Source: Oceanicola sp.
GTDB taxonomy: Bacteria; Pseudomonadota; Alphaproteobacteria; Rhodobacterales; Rhodobacteraceae
Direction of reading: 5' to 3'
Length of the DNA: 64,000 bases
Assembly (NCBI GenBank): GCA_017792405.1
Contig: CP051231.1
Location: 1,342,011 to 1,406,010 of the forward strand
Shown: positions 39,084 to 47,319 of the stretch, in pieces
How the letters are laid out: every line of letters begins with the position of its first letter
Position numbering within the stretch: the first letter of the stretch is position 1
Translations under genes and position numbers: made by a program
The notes under the pieces: generated by a model
The model's database searches: none
What the model saw: only the letters and a program-made list of their open reading frames with translations
Told to the model about the DNA's origin: nothing

Positions 39084-40085
39084 ATGAAATTCGCGACCCT
39101 TTCCGCCACCGCCGTGGCGCTGGTCATGTCTGCCGGTGCGGGCTTTGCCGCCTGCGACGATGGCGAGATCGTCGTCAAGTTCAGCCACGTCACCAACACC
39201 GACCGTCACCCCAAGGGCATCGCTGCCAGCCTGTTCATGGAGCGGGTGAACGAGGAGATGAACGGCAAGGCCTGTGTCGAGGTCTACCCGAACTCCACTC
39301 TCTACAACGATGACCAGGTTCTCGAAGCCATGCTTCAGGGCGACGTGCAGCTGGCCGCGCCCTCGCTGTCGAAGTTCGAGACCTTCACCAAGCAGTTCCG
39401 CATCTTCGACCTGCCGTTCATGTTCAAGAACATCGACGCCGTGGACGCCTTCCAGAACTCTGACACCGGTCAGGCGATGAAGGACTCCATGCAGCGCCGC
39501 GGCCTTCAGGGCCTCGAGTTCTGGCACAACGGCATGAAGCAGTTCTCGGCCAACAAGCCGCTGGTCGAGCCGGGCGATGCCGCTGGCCTGAAGTTCCGCG
39601 TGCAGCCCTCCGACGTGCTGGTTGCCCAGATGGAAGCGCTGCAGGCCTCGCCGCAGCCGATGGCCTTCTCGGAAGTCTACGGCGCGCTGCAGCAGGGCGT
39701 TGTGGACGGTCAGGAGAACACCTGGTCCAACATCTATGGCCAGAAGTTCTTTGAGGTGCAGGACGGCACCACCGAGACCAACCACGGCATCATCGACTAC
39801 CTCGTCGTGGCCTCCGTCGACTGGCTCGACAGCCTTGAGCCCGATGTGCGCGACCAGCTGCTGACCATCCTTACCGAAGTGACCGCCGAGCGGAACGCGG
39901 CCGTGGGTGGCGTGGACCAGGAAGCCCGTCAGGCCGTTCTGGACGCTGGTGGCGAGATCCGCGAGCTGAGCGCCGAGCAGCGTCAGGCTTGGGTCGACGC
40001 GATGAAGCCGGTGTGGGAGCAGTTCGAGGGTGACGTGGGCGCGGACAACATCGCCGCCGCTCAGGAGATCAACGCCTCATTCTAA
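39084..40085 (+). CDS. dctP: TRAP transporter solute-binding protein DctP
   Basis: The 333-residue periplasmic protein has a signal peptide (to about GAGFAACDD) and the DctP family core: VVKFSHVTNTDRHPKGIAASLF in parts, the conserved GLKFRVQPSDVLVAQMEALQASPQPMAF region in parts with its substrate-clamping Arg, and DGQENTWSNIYGQKF in parts. TRAP systems import organic acids such as C4-dicarboxylates, using sodium or proton gradients. The exact ligand cannot be read. A hairpin separates it from dctQ. Confidence 0.93.
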   Translation: MKFATLSATAVALVMSAGAGFAACDDGEIVVKFSHVTNTDRHPKGIAASLFMERVNEEMNGKACVEVYPNSTLYNDDQVLEAMLQGDVQLAAPSLSKFETFTKQFRIFDLPFMFKNIDAVDAFQNSDTGQAMKDSMQRRGLQGLEFWHNGMKQFSANKPLVEPGDAAGLKFRVQPSDVLVAQMEALQASPQPMAFSEVYGALQQGVVDGQENTWSNIYGQKFFEVQDGTTETNHGIIDYLVVASVDWLDSLEPDVRDQLLTILTEVTAERNAAVGGVDQEARQAVLDAGGEIRELSAEQRQAWVDAMKPVWEQFEGDVGADNIAAAQEINASF

Positions 40086-40107
40086 GCCTATGGCTTGATT
40101 GAAAAAT

Positions 40108-40136
40108 ACGGCCTCGCGCAGAGAGCGCGGGGCCGT
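40108..40136 (+). other. hairpin between dctP and dctQ
   Basis: ACGGCC-T-CGCGC (40108-40119) pairs with GCGCG-G-GGCCGT (40125-40136), an 11-bp stem with one T-G position and an AGAGA loop. There is no T-run. It may stabilise the dctP message or cut read-through, giving more binding protein than membrane subunits. Confidence 0.55.
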
Positions 40137-40183
40137 GCTGCAAGCGGGCAGCGCTTTTTGGGGACAATGGGGGAGGCACGCAG

Positions 40184-40894
40184 ATGTCGTCCTATGCCGG
40201 GGAAGGCTCCAAGCTGGGCCGGATCATCAATACATTCGAGGAAAGTTTCATCGCGCTCCTGCTGGGGCTGATGACGATCCTGACCTTCGTAAACGTGGTT
40301 TTGCGCTACGCCTTCAACTCGTCGCTGATCTGGGGGCAGGAGGTGGTGCTGATCCTCTTCGCGTGGCTGGTCCTGTTCGGGATCGCCTATGCCTTCAAGA
40401 TCACCGCCCATCTGGGCGTGGATGCGCTGACTGGCATGTTGCCGAAGAAGGGCCAGCGGGTGATGGCGCTGCTCGCGGCGGCGGCCTGCCTCATCTATGC
40501 CATTCTGCTGATGAAGGGCGCGTGGGACTACTGGGCGCCGTTTGCCGGGTTGCCGCCGACCGAGGGCCGGTGGTTTCCGACCGGGCTGAACACCGGCGCG
40601 CGCAACAACAGCTTTTACATGACCGATCAGGTGCCGATGCTGGAGTGGCTGCGCTGGCTGGAGCCGATCACGCTGAACAAGGGCTTCCCTGAGGATCAGT
40701 GGGAGCATTGGGAGAAACTGCCACGGCTGATCCCTTACGCCATGCTGCCGATTGCGGTGGCGCTGATGCTCTTCCGCCTGATCCAGGCGACGCTGCGGAT
40801 CATCGCAGGCAAGCAGGAGAGCCTGATCGTGAGCCATGAGGCCGAAGACGAAGTGGCCGCCGTGGCCGCAACCCATGACGCGGAGCAGAAATAA
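40184..40894 (+). CDS. dctQ: TRAP transporter small membrane subunit DctQ
   Basis: The 236-residue protein has four main helices in the DctQ layout: the N-terminal FEESFIALLLGLMTILTFVNVVLRYAF (in parts), SLIWGQEVVLILFAWLVLFGIAYAFK (in parts) with the typical E-x-x-x-x-x-F-x-W, and AHLGVDALTGMLPKKGQ. A periplasmic insertion of about 60 residues before the last helix makes it longer than usual. It overlaps dctM by one base. Confidence 0.9.
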   Translation: MSSYAGEGSKLGRIINTFEESFIALLLGLMTILTFVNVVLRYAFNSSLIWGQEVVLILFAWLVLFGIAYAFKITAHLGVDALTGMLPKKGQRVMALLAAAACLIYAILLMKGAWDYWAPFAGLPPTEGRWFPTGLNTGARNNSFYMTDQVPMLEWLRWLEPITLNKGFPEDQWEHWEKLPRLIPYAMLPIAVALMLFRLIQATLRIIAGKQESLIVSHEAEDEVAAVAATHDAEQK

Positions 40895-42339
40895 TGGATG
40901 TCGTTCTTCTCTTCGTGATGATCATCGGCTTGCTGATGATCGGCGTGCCGATTGCGGTTTCGCTCGGCCTTTCCTCGATGGTCTTCTTGCTGGTGCTGTC
41001 CGACACCTCGCTGGCAAGCGTGGCGCAGAGCCTCTATCAGGCGATGGCGGGGCACTACACGCTTTTGGCCATTCCCTTCTTCATCCTTGCCTCCAGCTTC
41101 ATGAGCACGGGCGGGGTGGCCAAGCGGATCATCCGCTTCTCCATCGCATGCGTGGGGCACCTGCGGGGCGGACTGGCGATTGCGGGCGTCTTCGCCTGTA
41201 TGCTCTTTGCCGCGCTCTCGGGCTCCTCGCCCGCCACCGTGGTCGCCATCGGCACGATCGTGATCGCGGCGATGAAGCAGGCGGGCTACACCAAGGAGTT
41301 CGCCGCGGGCGTCATCTGTAACGCAGGTACGCTGGGCATCCTGATCCCGCCGTCGATCGTGATGGTGGTCTACGCCTCGGCGACCGATGTGTCGGTGGGC
41401 CGGATGTTCCTTGCCGGGGTCATTCCGGGGCTGCTGGCCGGTGTCATGCTGATGGTGACCATCTACGTGATGGCCATTCTGCGCGGCATGCCTGCGGGCG
41501 AGTGGAAGGGCTGGGGCGAGATTGCCCGCAGCTTTGGCGAGGCCTTCTGGGGCTTGATGCTGATCGTCATCATCATGGTGGGGATCTACGGCATTCCGGG
41601 GATCACGCCTGCGATCTTCACGCCAACGGAGGCGGCGGCGGTGGCCTCTGTCTATGCCTTCATCGTGGCGGTCTGGGTTTACCGCGACATGGGGCCGCTG
41701 GCGGAGCGTGAGGGGGTGGCCCGGGCCAGCCTGCTGACCAAGCCGCAGGCGCTGATCACGGCCTTCTTCCACCCCGACACGCGGCACACGCTCTTTGAGG
41801 CGGGCAAGCTGACGGTCACGCTGATGTTCATCATCGCCAACGCGCTGATCCTGAAGCATGTGCTGACCGATGAGCAGATCCCGCAGCAGATCGCCGGTGC
41901 GATGCTGAGCGCCGGGTTCGGGCCGATCATGTTCCTCGTGATCGTGAACGTCATCCTGCTCATCGGCGGGCAGTTCATGGAGCCTTCGGGGTTGATCGTG
42001 ATCGTGGCGCCTCTGGTCTTCCCCATCGCCTTGGAGCTGGGGATCGACCCGATCCATCTGGGCATCATCATGGTGGTGAACATGGAGATCGGGATGATCA
42101 CGCCGCCGGTGGGGCTGAACCTCTTCGTGACCAGTGGCGTGGCCGGGATGCCGATGATGCGGGTGGTGAAGGCGGCGTCGCCGTTCCTCGCCGTGCTCTT
42201 CGTCTTCCTGCTGATGATCACCTACATCCCGTCGCTGTCGACGGCGCTGCCGAACGCCTCGAGCCTCGGGCCGCAGATCCGATGCGATCCGCTGCCCTCT
42301 GACAGCCTGGAACGCGCCTTCTGCGAAGCGCGCCAGTAA
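40894..42339 (+). CDS. dctM: TRAP transporter large membrane subunit DctM
   Basis: The 481-residue protein has twelve or so helices and the DctM blocks IPFFILASSFMSTGGVAKRI in parts, AALSGSSPATVVAIGTIV, LGILIPPSIVMVVYAS and MEIGMITPPVGLNLFVTSG. It is about 50 residues longer than the common 430, with an insertion after residue 250 and a C-terminal tail ending in ERAFCEARQ. It carries the transport path and is driven by an ion gradient. Confidence 0.95.
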   Translation: MDVVLLFVMIIGLLMIGVPIAVSLGLSSMVFLLVLSDTSLASVAQSLYQAMAGHYTLLAIPFFILASSFMSTGGVAKRIIRFSIACVGHLRGGLAIAGVFACMLFAALSGSSPATVVAIGTIVIAAMKQAGYTKEFAAGVICNAGTLGILIPPSIVMVVYASATDVSVGRMFLAGVIPGLLAGVMLMVTIYVMAILRGMPAGEWKGWGEIARSFGEAFWGLMLIVIIMVGIYGIPGITPAIFTPTEAAAVASVYAFIVAVWVYRDMGPLAEREGVARASLLTKPQALITAFFHPDTRHTLFEAGKLTVTLMFIIANALILKHVLTDEQIPQQIAGAMLSAGFGPIMFLVIVNVILLIGGQFMEPSGLIVIVAPLVFPIALELGIDPIHLGIIMVVNMEIGMITPPVGLNLFVTSGVAGMPMMRVVKAASPFLAVLFVFLLMITYIPSLSTALPNASSLGPQIRCDPLPSDSLERAFCEARQ

Positions 42340-42358
42340 GGGGTTGGTAACGAGTAAG

Positions 42359-42389
42359 AGGGGCTGCCCCGCGCGGGTGGCCCCTTTTT
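42359..42389 (+). terminator. terminator of the TRAP operon
   Basis: AGGGGC / GCCCCT outer stem and CCCCG/CGGG inner stem followed by TTTTT (42385-42389), 20 bases after the dctM stop codon. Confidence 0.85.
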
Positions 42390-42463
42390 GTTGGGCTCTG
42401 GGGAGGCTTGGCGCGCGGCGGGCTAGATGGCTGTTGGGCTTTGAGGCCAAGGCATCGGCGATG

Positions 42464-43165
42464 TCAGTTGAGACAGCTGCCCCGTTCTATTCCGACATCC
42501 CTCATCGCGCCATCGCGTGCATAGACGACCCGCACCCCAGATGCGTTTTGGCGTATGTTCCAGCTCCACCGGGACGGGTTGAAGATCGGGTCAACGAACA
42601 GGTCGTAGAGGCTGCATGACTGCGGAACGTTCTCCGGGAAGGTCGCGCGTAGGATTGTGTAAGCCATTGGTGGCTCGGAGGTCCCCGGGACTGTTGTGAT
42701 ATGCACGCTCATCTCTTGGGCACGAAACCACGCCTCGGTCCTTTCGGAGCTGCCCAGAATATCCGCGATGTAGAACAGGCAGAGCCTGACCTCTTCATCC
42801 GATTTTAGAGACGCCCACTTCAGATCCAACAGGTTCAACGTCGTGTCCGAGCCCTCAACCTTGGCGAGACAGGCCTCCGCGTTGGGGACCGTCTTGTAGG
42901 CATCCTTGATGAAGGCATGGTCAAAACTCATTTCCTTTCCAGCATACTTGAAAGGAGACGGGTTTCTGAGCTTGGGATGAGAGACAGGGATCTGGAAGCT
43001 GGCGCGCACTGCCGTGTCAATTGGTGGCGGCTGGGTGCCGGATGACTGGCTTTCGGAGTTGCGCACATGGCTTTGATACAGGCCGATGGCTGCACCGAGG
43101 GTGGCGAGGCCCAGAACACCAAACAGGCCAACCCGTAACGATCTTTTCACCAAGTTACTCCGCAT
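42464..43165 (-). CDS. orphan hypothetical membrane-anchored or secreted protein
   Basis: The 233-residue protein has an N-terminal helix (residues 11-30, VGLFGVLGLATLGAAIGLY) and a soluble rest with five Cys, of which NAEACLAKVEG, RLCLFYIADILGS and PQSCSLYDLF may pair after export. I do not recognise the family. Hand counts give about 43-50% GC for two 60-base samples, well below the flanking genes, and codon use is mixed. This hints at horizontal gain. Confidence 0.65.
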   Translation of the reverse strand: MRSNLVKRSLRVGLFGVLGLATLGAAIGLYQSHVRNSESQSSGTQPPPIDTAVRASFQIPVSHPKLRNPSPFKYAGKEMSFDHAFIKDAYKTVPNAEACLAKVEGSDTTLNLLDLKWASLKSDEEVRLCLFYIADILGSSERTEAWFRAQEMSVHITTVPGTSEPPMAYTILRATFPENVPQSCSLYDLFVDPIFNPSRWSWNIRQNASGVRVVYARDGAMRDVGIERGSCLN

Positions 43166-43357
43166 AGAGGTTTGGGTTACCTACGGTTGGCTTTGGGCGT
43201 GATCAAGGCGCGGGGATGGCGCGCCTGAACAGTTCATAAATCGCGCGCCGATGCTCGTGCATCAGTCGAGGTGCGTGCGTTATGGCAATGTGAGTTTCAG
43301 GCCTTGAGGGAACCGGGAGTGGTGTGGGCGCGTCCTTTTAGCAAAGGAGGAGTGCCG

Positions 43358-44215
43358 ATGTCTGATACCTGTCCCGCTTGGGTCGTGCCGGTGATGCGGG
43401 CGGGATATCTCTCGCGTGCGGTGGTTTACACGGTGGTTGGCGGGCTGGCGCTCGTGGCTGCGGTCGAGGGGCAGGAGGCGGAGGGCACGACCGATGCGCT
43501 GGCCGATTTGCAAGCGCATTGGTGGGGCACGCCGCTGCTCTGGCTCATTGCCCTCGGACTTTGGGCCTACATGGTTTGGCGGCTGGTCGATGCGGCGCTG
43601 GACCTTGAGGACTATGGGCGCGACCTGAAGAGCGTCGTGGCGCGGGCCGGGCTGATTGTGACCGGGGTCATTCACGGCGCGATTGGTGTTTCGGTGGCCG
43701 GGCTAGCGCTGCGGGGCGGCGATGGCGAGGGCGGGGGCACCCAGAGCATGACCGCGCAGCTGATGGCGATGCCGCTGGGGCCGTGGCTGGTGGGCGCGGT
43801 GGGGCTCGTGACCATCGGGGCGGGCGTTTACTACGGCTACAAGGGCATTTCGGAGAAATACAAGGAGCACATCCGGGTCACCGCCACAGCGGAGCGGCTG
43901 GACCCTGTGCTGAAGTTTGGCTGCATCGAGCAGGGCGTGGTGATTGCCGTGATCGGGGTGCTGATCTGCTATGCCGCGCTCACTGCCGATCCCCAGGCGG
44001 CGGGCGGTGTGGGCGAGGCGCTGGGGCAGATCCGCGCCGCGCCCTTTGGCCGGGTGATGCTCGGCGTGGTCGCGGTGGGGCTGGTGGCCTTTGCGGTGGA
44101 AAACGCGGTGGAGGCGATTTACCGGGTCATCCCGCGCTGCGACGGGCCGGATGTGATGACGCTGGCGCGGCAGGCCCGGCAGAAGGCGGAACGCGGGCTT
44201 CAGGCGGCGGGCTGA
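43358..44215 (+). CDS. DUF1206 membrane protein
   Basis: The 285-residue protein has six helices arranged as three copies of a two-helix unit, the pattern of DUF1206: VMRAGYLSRAVVYTVVGGLAL in parts, VARAGLIVTGVIHGAIGVSVAGLA in parts and FGCIEQGVVIAVIGVLICYAAL in parts. The function is unknown. AAAGGAGG lies before the ATG at 43358. Its end overlaps the convergent MFS gene by 16 bases. Confidence 0.88.
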   Translation: MSDTCPAWVVPVMRAGYLSRAVVYTVVGGLALVAAVEGQEAEGTTDALADLQAHWWGTPLLWLIALGLWAYMVWRLVDAALDLEDYGRDLKSVVARAGLIVTGVIHGAIGVSVAGLALRGGDGEGGGTQSMTAQLMAMPLGPWLVGAVGLVTIGAGVYYGYKGISEKYKEHIRVTATAERLDPVLKFGCIEQGVVIAVIGVLICYAALTADPQAAGGVGEALGQIRAAPFGRVMLGVVAVGLVAFAVENAVEAIYRVIPRCDGPDVMTLARQARQKAERGLQAAG

Positions 44216-45639
44216 GGGCCGGGCGGGGGCGTATCGGGCTGCGGGCCATCGGCGCTGTGCAACCGGCGGGCGGCCAGCAGGGCGGCGCAGGCGGTGAGGG
44301 TGGCCACGCCCCAGAGCGCGGAGAGCGGCAGGGCAGGGGTGTCGGACGCCAGCCCGGGCACGAGGCCGGTGGCGCCCGCGATCCAGCCGAAGAGCCCGGC
44401 GCCGGTGGCGAAACCCATGGTTTGCACGGTCGGCATGAAGGAGGCGGTGCGCGGGCGCTCGGCCTCGGGCGCGGCCTCCATGATCAGCTGGTTCGCTGGC
44501 CCCCATGAGAAGCCGAAGGCTGCACCGGAGAGCGACTGGCCCAGCAGCACCAGCGGCAGGGTGGCGGTTACAAAGCCTGCGCCGACGCAGGCGGCCCCGG
44601 CGATTTGCAGCGCGGGGGCGAAGCGCAGGGCGGCGAGGCGGCGCTGCGCGGGCAGGCGGCCTGCCACCATTGCCCAGAGGCTCCAGTTCAGCGCCATCGT
44701 CACCACCACCCAGCCGGTGAGCACGGTGGAGAGGCCGAAGATCGCGCGGGTGCAGAGCGCGGTGAAGATCGATGAGACGCTTTGGGCCACCGGCATCAGG
44801 AAGATCAGCCATGTGCCCGCGCCCATCGGCGTGAGGGTGAAGGCCTCGGACGGGAAGAACCGGGGCCGGGGTTTGCGCCGGTCGATCCAGAGCGCGAGGG
44901 CGATGAGAAGGAGGCCCGCGGGCAGGCCGAGGGCGGCAGCGGGCGCTTGGGGCAGGGCGGAGGGCAGGGCGAGGATGCCTGCGCCCGCGAGGCAGAGCGC
45001 GACGGGGCGCAGTGGGGTGCGGCGCTTGATGACGAAGCTGTCAGCGGCGCGGGCGGGCAGGATGAGGGCGGCGGTCACGAAGAAGGTGAGCGCCAGCGGC
45101 AGGCCGGTGAGCATGGCCAGCGGCCAGCCTGCGTGCTCGGTGGCATAGCCCCCGGTCAGGGGGCCGAGCGCGGCGGCGAGCGCCCAGACGGTGGCCTCCA
45201 CCGCGAAGACCCGCGCCACGATGGAGGCGGCAAAGAGCTGGGGGATGAGGGCGTAGCAGAGTGCGGCGATCACCCCATCGGAGAAGCCCTGAAGTGCCCG
45301 GCCGACGGCGAAGGCCAGCCCGGACGGCGCGGTGGCGGTGAGCAGCATGCCCAAGAGGAAGACGCTGGCCGCCCCGAGGGCGGTGGCGCGGGCGCCGATG
45401 CGGGCGCGGATCTCGGCGCTTGTCACCCCGCCGGCGACCACGCCGATGAAGAAGAGCGCATAGACCAGTGGCAGCATCGGCAGCGCGCCGAGCGCCTCCA
45501 TCGCCACGGGGATCGAGGCGGAGATCGCGAGATCGTTGAAGGCGTGCATCCCGATCCCGGCGGAGATCGCCAGAACGGGGCCGCGGGTGCCGGGGGCAAG
45601 CAGGGCGGGGCCGGGAGAGGGGGGTGCAGTGCGGGTCAT
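44200..45639 (-). CDS. MFS transporter
   Basis: The 479-residue protein has about fourteen hydrophobic helices. The loop 2-3 motif reads SAEIRARIGARATALGAASVF in parts, and the helix 5 area GPLTGGYATEHAGWPLAML is typical of drug:H+ antiporters of the 14-helix type. The substrate is unknown. The ATG at 45639 is preferred; the frame continues only to a TTG. It lies back to back with the HU-like gene. Confidence 0.88.
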   Translation of the reverse strand: MTRTAPPSPGPALLAPGTRGPVLAISAGIGMHAFNDLAISASIPVAMEALGALPMLPLVYALFFIGVVAGGVTSAEIRARIGARATALGAASVFLLGMLLTATAPSGLAFAVGRALQGFSDGVIAALCYALIPQLFAASIVARVFAVEATVWALAAALGPLTGGYATEHAGWPLAMLTGLPLALTFFVTAALILPARAADSFVIKRRTPLRPVALCLAGAGILALPSALPQAPAAALGLPAGLLLIALALWIDRRKPRPRFFPSEAFTLTPMGAGTWLIFLMPVAQSVSSIFTALCTRAIFGLSTVLTGWVVVTMALNWSLWAMVAGRLPAQRRLAALRFAPALQIAGAACVGAGFVTATLPLVLLGQSLSGAAFGFSWGPANQLIMEAAPEAERPRTASFMPTVQTMGFATGAGLFGWIAGATGLVPGLASDTPALPLSALWGVATLTACAALLAARRLHSADGPQPDTPPPGPQPAA

Positions 45640-45750
45640 GCCGGGCAAGCTGGGGGCTCAACCATGGTTGAGGTCAAGAGCAAGATTGCGCCTGACCGAG
45701 GGTTTGCTAGGCTGCGCCCCAAGAGCAGCACGAACCAGATGAGGCATTCG

Positions 45751-46191
45751 ATGGCCGGACCACGCAAGACCACGGGCGGCGGCAAGACCGCGCCCAACCG
45801 CAAGACCAACGCCGCGCGGGGGAAAGCCGGTGCCAAGACCGGCGCCAAGACGCCGCCGGTGAAGCTGGTGGAAAACACGCCGAAGCCCGACATCACCGTT
45901 GTCACCCCCGCCGAGCCAGTGGTGGCCGAGGGGCTGGTGAAGAAGGTCGCGCTGATCGACAGCGTGGTTGAGGCCACGGGGATGAAGCGCAAGGATGTGA
46001 AGCCGGTGGTCGAGGCCACGCTGGCCGAGATCGGCAACATCATCGGCAAGGGCGCGAACATGCAGATCCCCGAGCTGGGCAAGCTCATGGTGCACAAGCG
46101 CAAAGAGCTGCCGAACGGCGAGATGGTGATGCTGAAACTCCGTCGAAAAACTGTGGCCAAGCCTCTTGCAGAGGACGACGACAACGGCTAA
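45751..46191 (+). CDS. HU-family DNA-binding protein with long basic N-terminal tail
   Basis: The 146-residue protein has a 60-residue N-terminal tail rich in Lys, Thr, Ala, Gly and Pro (MAGPRKTTGGGKTAPNRKTNA), then an HU/IHF-like domain: KKVALIDSVVEATGMKRKDVKPVVEA in parts, then GKGANMQIPELGKLMVHKRKELPNG in parts. It ends in an acidic AEDDDNG. A plain HU is about 90 residues, so the histone-like tail is an addition that probably binds DNA. GAGG lies 7 bases before the start. Confidence 0.85.
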   Translation: MAGPRKTTGGGKTAPNRKTNAARGKAGAKTGAKTPPVKLVENTPKPDITVVTPAEPVVAEGLVKKVALIDSVVEATGMKRKDVKPVVEATLAEIGNIIGKGANMQIPELGKLMVHKRKELPNGEMVMLKLRRKTVAKPLAEDDDNG

Positions 46192-46203
46192 ATCGCCCCC
46201 CAC

Positions 46204-46278
46204 GGGTGATTAGCTCAGTGGTAGAGCGCTTCGTTCACATCGAAGATGTCAGGAGTTCAAATCTCTTATCACCCACCA
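46204..46278 (+). tRNA. tRNA-Val (anticodon CAC)
   Basis: Acceptor GGGTGAT / ATCACCC, D-arm GCTCAGTGGTAGAGC, anticodon stem CTTCG / CGAAG with loop TTCACAT (anticodon CAC), T-arm with TTCAAAT loop, encoded CCA at the end. The T-stem has one G-T pair. It reads GTG codons. Confidence 0.93.
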
Positions 46279-46284
46279 GTTTCG

Positions 46285-46315
46285 AGGCCCCGCCGCTGAA
46301 AAGCGCGGGGCCTTT
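46285..46315 (+). terminator. terminator between the two tRNA-Val genes
   Basis: GGCCCCGC / GCGGGGCC (46286-46293, 46305-46312) followed by TTTC, just after the first tRNA, so the two are likely separate transcripts or processed apart. Confidence 0.65.
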
Positions 46316-46372
46316 CACTGAAACGGGGGCTTGATCCGGGTGCGGATCTCAAGGTAAAGCCCTCGCCGGTCC

Positions 46373-46448
<76 letters not shown>

Positions 46449-46491
46449 CCTTCCTACCTGCTAACCCTTACTTGCGCGCAAGGTGACGAGC

Positions 46492-47178
46492 CTATCCTGG
46501 CGCGGCTTTCGCTTTCAGCAGGGTTTCGGCCATCGTGTCGTAGGCGGCGAGGATGTCTTGCGCGAGGGCCTCGGTGGCGCCGGTCGCGTCGCCTTCGCAG
46601 ATCGCCTTGTGCAGCAGGCGGTGGTGGGTGTTGGAGACCCGCAGGTTGCCGCGTTCGCGCAGGGCGTGGAAGTAGGGGCCGACGCGGAGCCAGAAGTTCT
46701 CGATGATCTCCAGCAGCAGCGGCGAGCCGCTTTGCCGGTAGATGGTGAAGTGGAACTCGTAGTTGGTGCGGATATGGGCCTTCAGGTCGCGGTTCTGCTC
46801 GGCCTTGTCCATCTCTTCCAGAAGCGCGGCGAGGCGGGCCTCGAAGGCGGCATCGCGGTTGGCGATGGCCCAGCGGAGCGCGGTGGACTCGACCTCGATG
46901 CGCACGTTCTTGAGATCTTCGAAGGCCGCCGGATCGGGGGTGGGCACGCCGATGGAGCGGCCGGAGATGACGGTGAGCGCCCCGGCCTCCATCAGCCGGG
47001 TCAACGCCTCGCGCACCGGCATCGGGCTGACGTTGAAGGCCTCGGCGATGCTCGCCACGGTGACCGATTCCCCCGGAGCGAGGCCGCCTTCGAGGATCAG
47101 TTCGCAGAGTTCGCGGTAGACCTGGTTCTGCAAAGTTTCCTTGCGGAGGGGGCGGGCGCGCCCGGCGAGATTGGCCAT
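46492..47178 (-). CDS. GntR family regulator, FadR/FCD type
   Basis: The 228-residue protein has an N-terminal winged helix-turn-helix (LQNQVYRELCELILEGGLAPGESVTVASIAEAFNVSPMPVREALTRL in parts, residues about 16-62) and a C-terminal helical FCD ligand domain with the metal-binding Asp/His pattern (NYEFHFTIYRQSGSP, LRERGNLRVSNTHHRLLHKAI in parts). It is divergent from the sugar operon across 141 bases holding a TTTGATCAAA dyad, so it most likely represses that operon until its sugar acid ligand is present. Confidence 0.92.
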   Translation of the reverse strand: MANLAGRARPLRKETLQNQVYRELCELILEGGLAPGESVTVASIAEAFNVSPMPVREALTRLMEAGALTVISGRSIGVPTPDPAAFEDLKNVRIEVESTALRWAIANRDAAFEARLAALLEEMDKAEQNRDLKAHIRTNYEFHFTIYRQSGSPLLLEIIENFWLRVGPYFHALRERGNLRVSNTHHRLLHKAICEGDATGATEALAQDILAAYDTMAETLLKAKAAPG

Positions 47179-47257
47179 GTATGTTACCTTTCAACTGCTT
47201 GGCGCACCGGCTTGGCTGCCCCTCTTATCGCAGGTTTCGCGGCGCTTGAAAACGCGC

Positions 47258-47290
47258 TTTGACATTTGATCAAAAATCAGCAATCAAAAT
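47258..47290 (+). promoter_or_regulatory. promoter/operator of the BKACE sugar operon
   Basis: TTGACA at 47259-47264 is a consensus -35 box; a weak CAAAAT lies near 47285-47290. The perfect 10-base dyad TTTGATCAAA (47265-47274) sits in the spacer, ideally placed for the divergent GntR regulator to block transcription. Confidence 0.5.
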
Positions 47291-47319
47291 GTGGCATGGA
47301 GAATTTGGGAGGATTTCTG

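Noticed and set aside
47265-47274. TTTGATCAAA as an FNR site
   Set aside because: The TTGAT and ATCAA halves overlap without the four-base spacer, so the FNR consensus is not met; it suits a GntR operator better.
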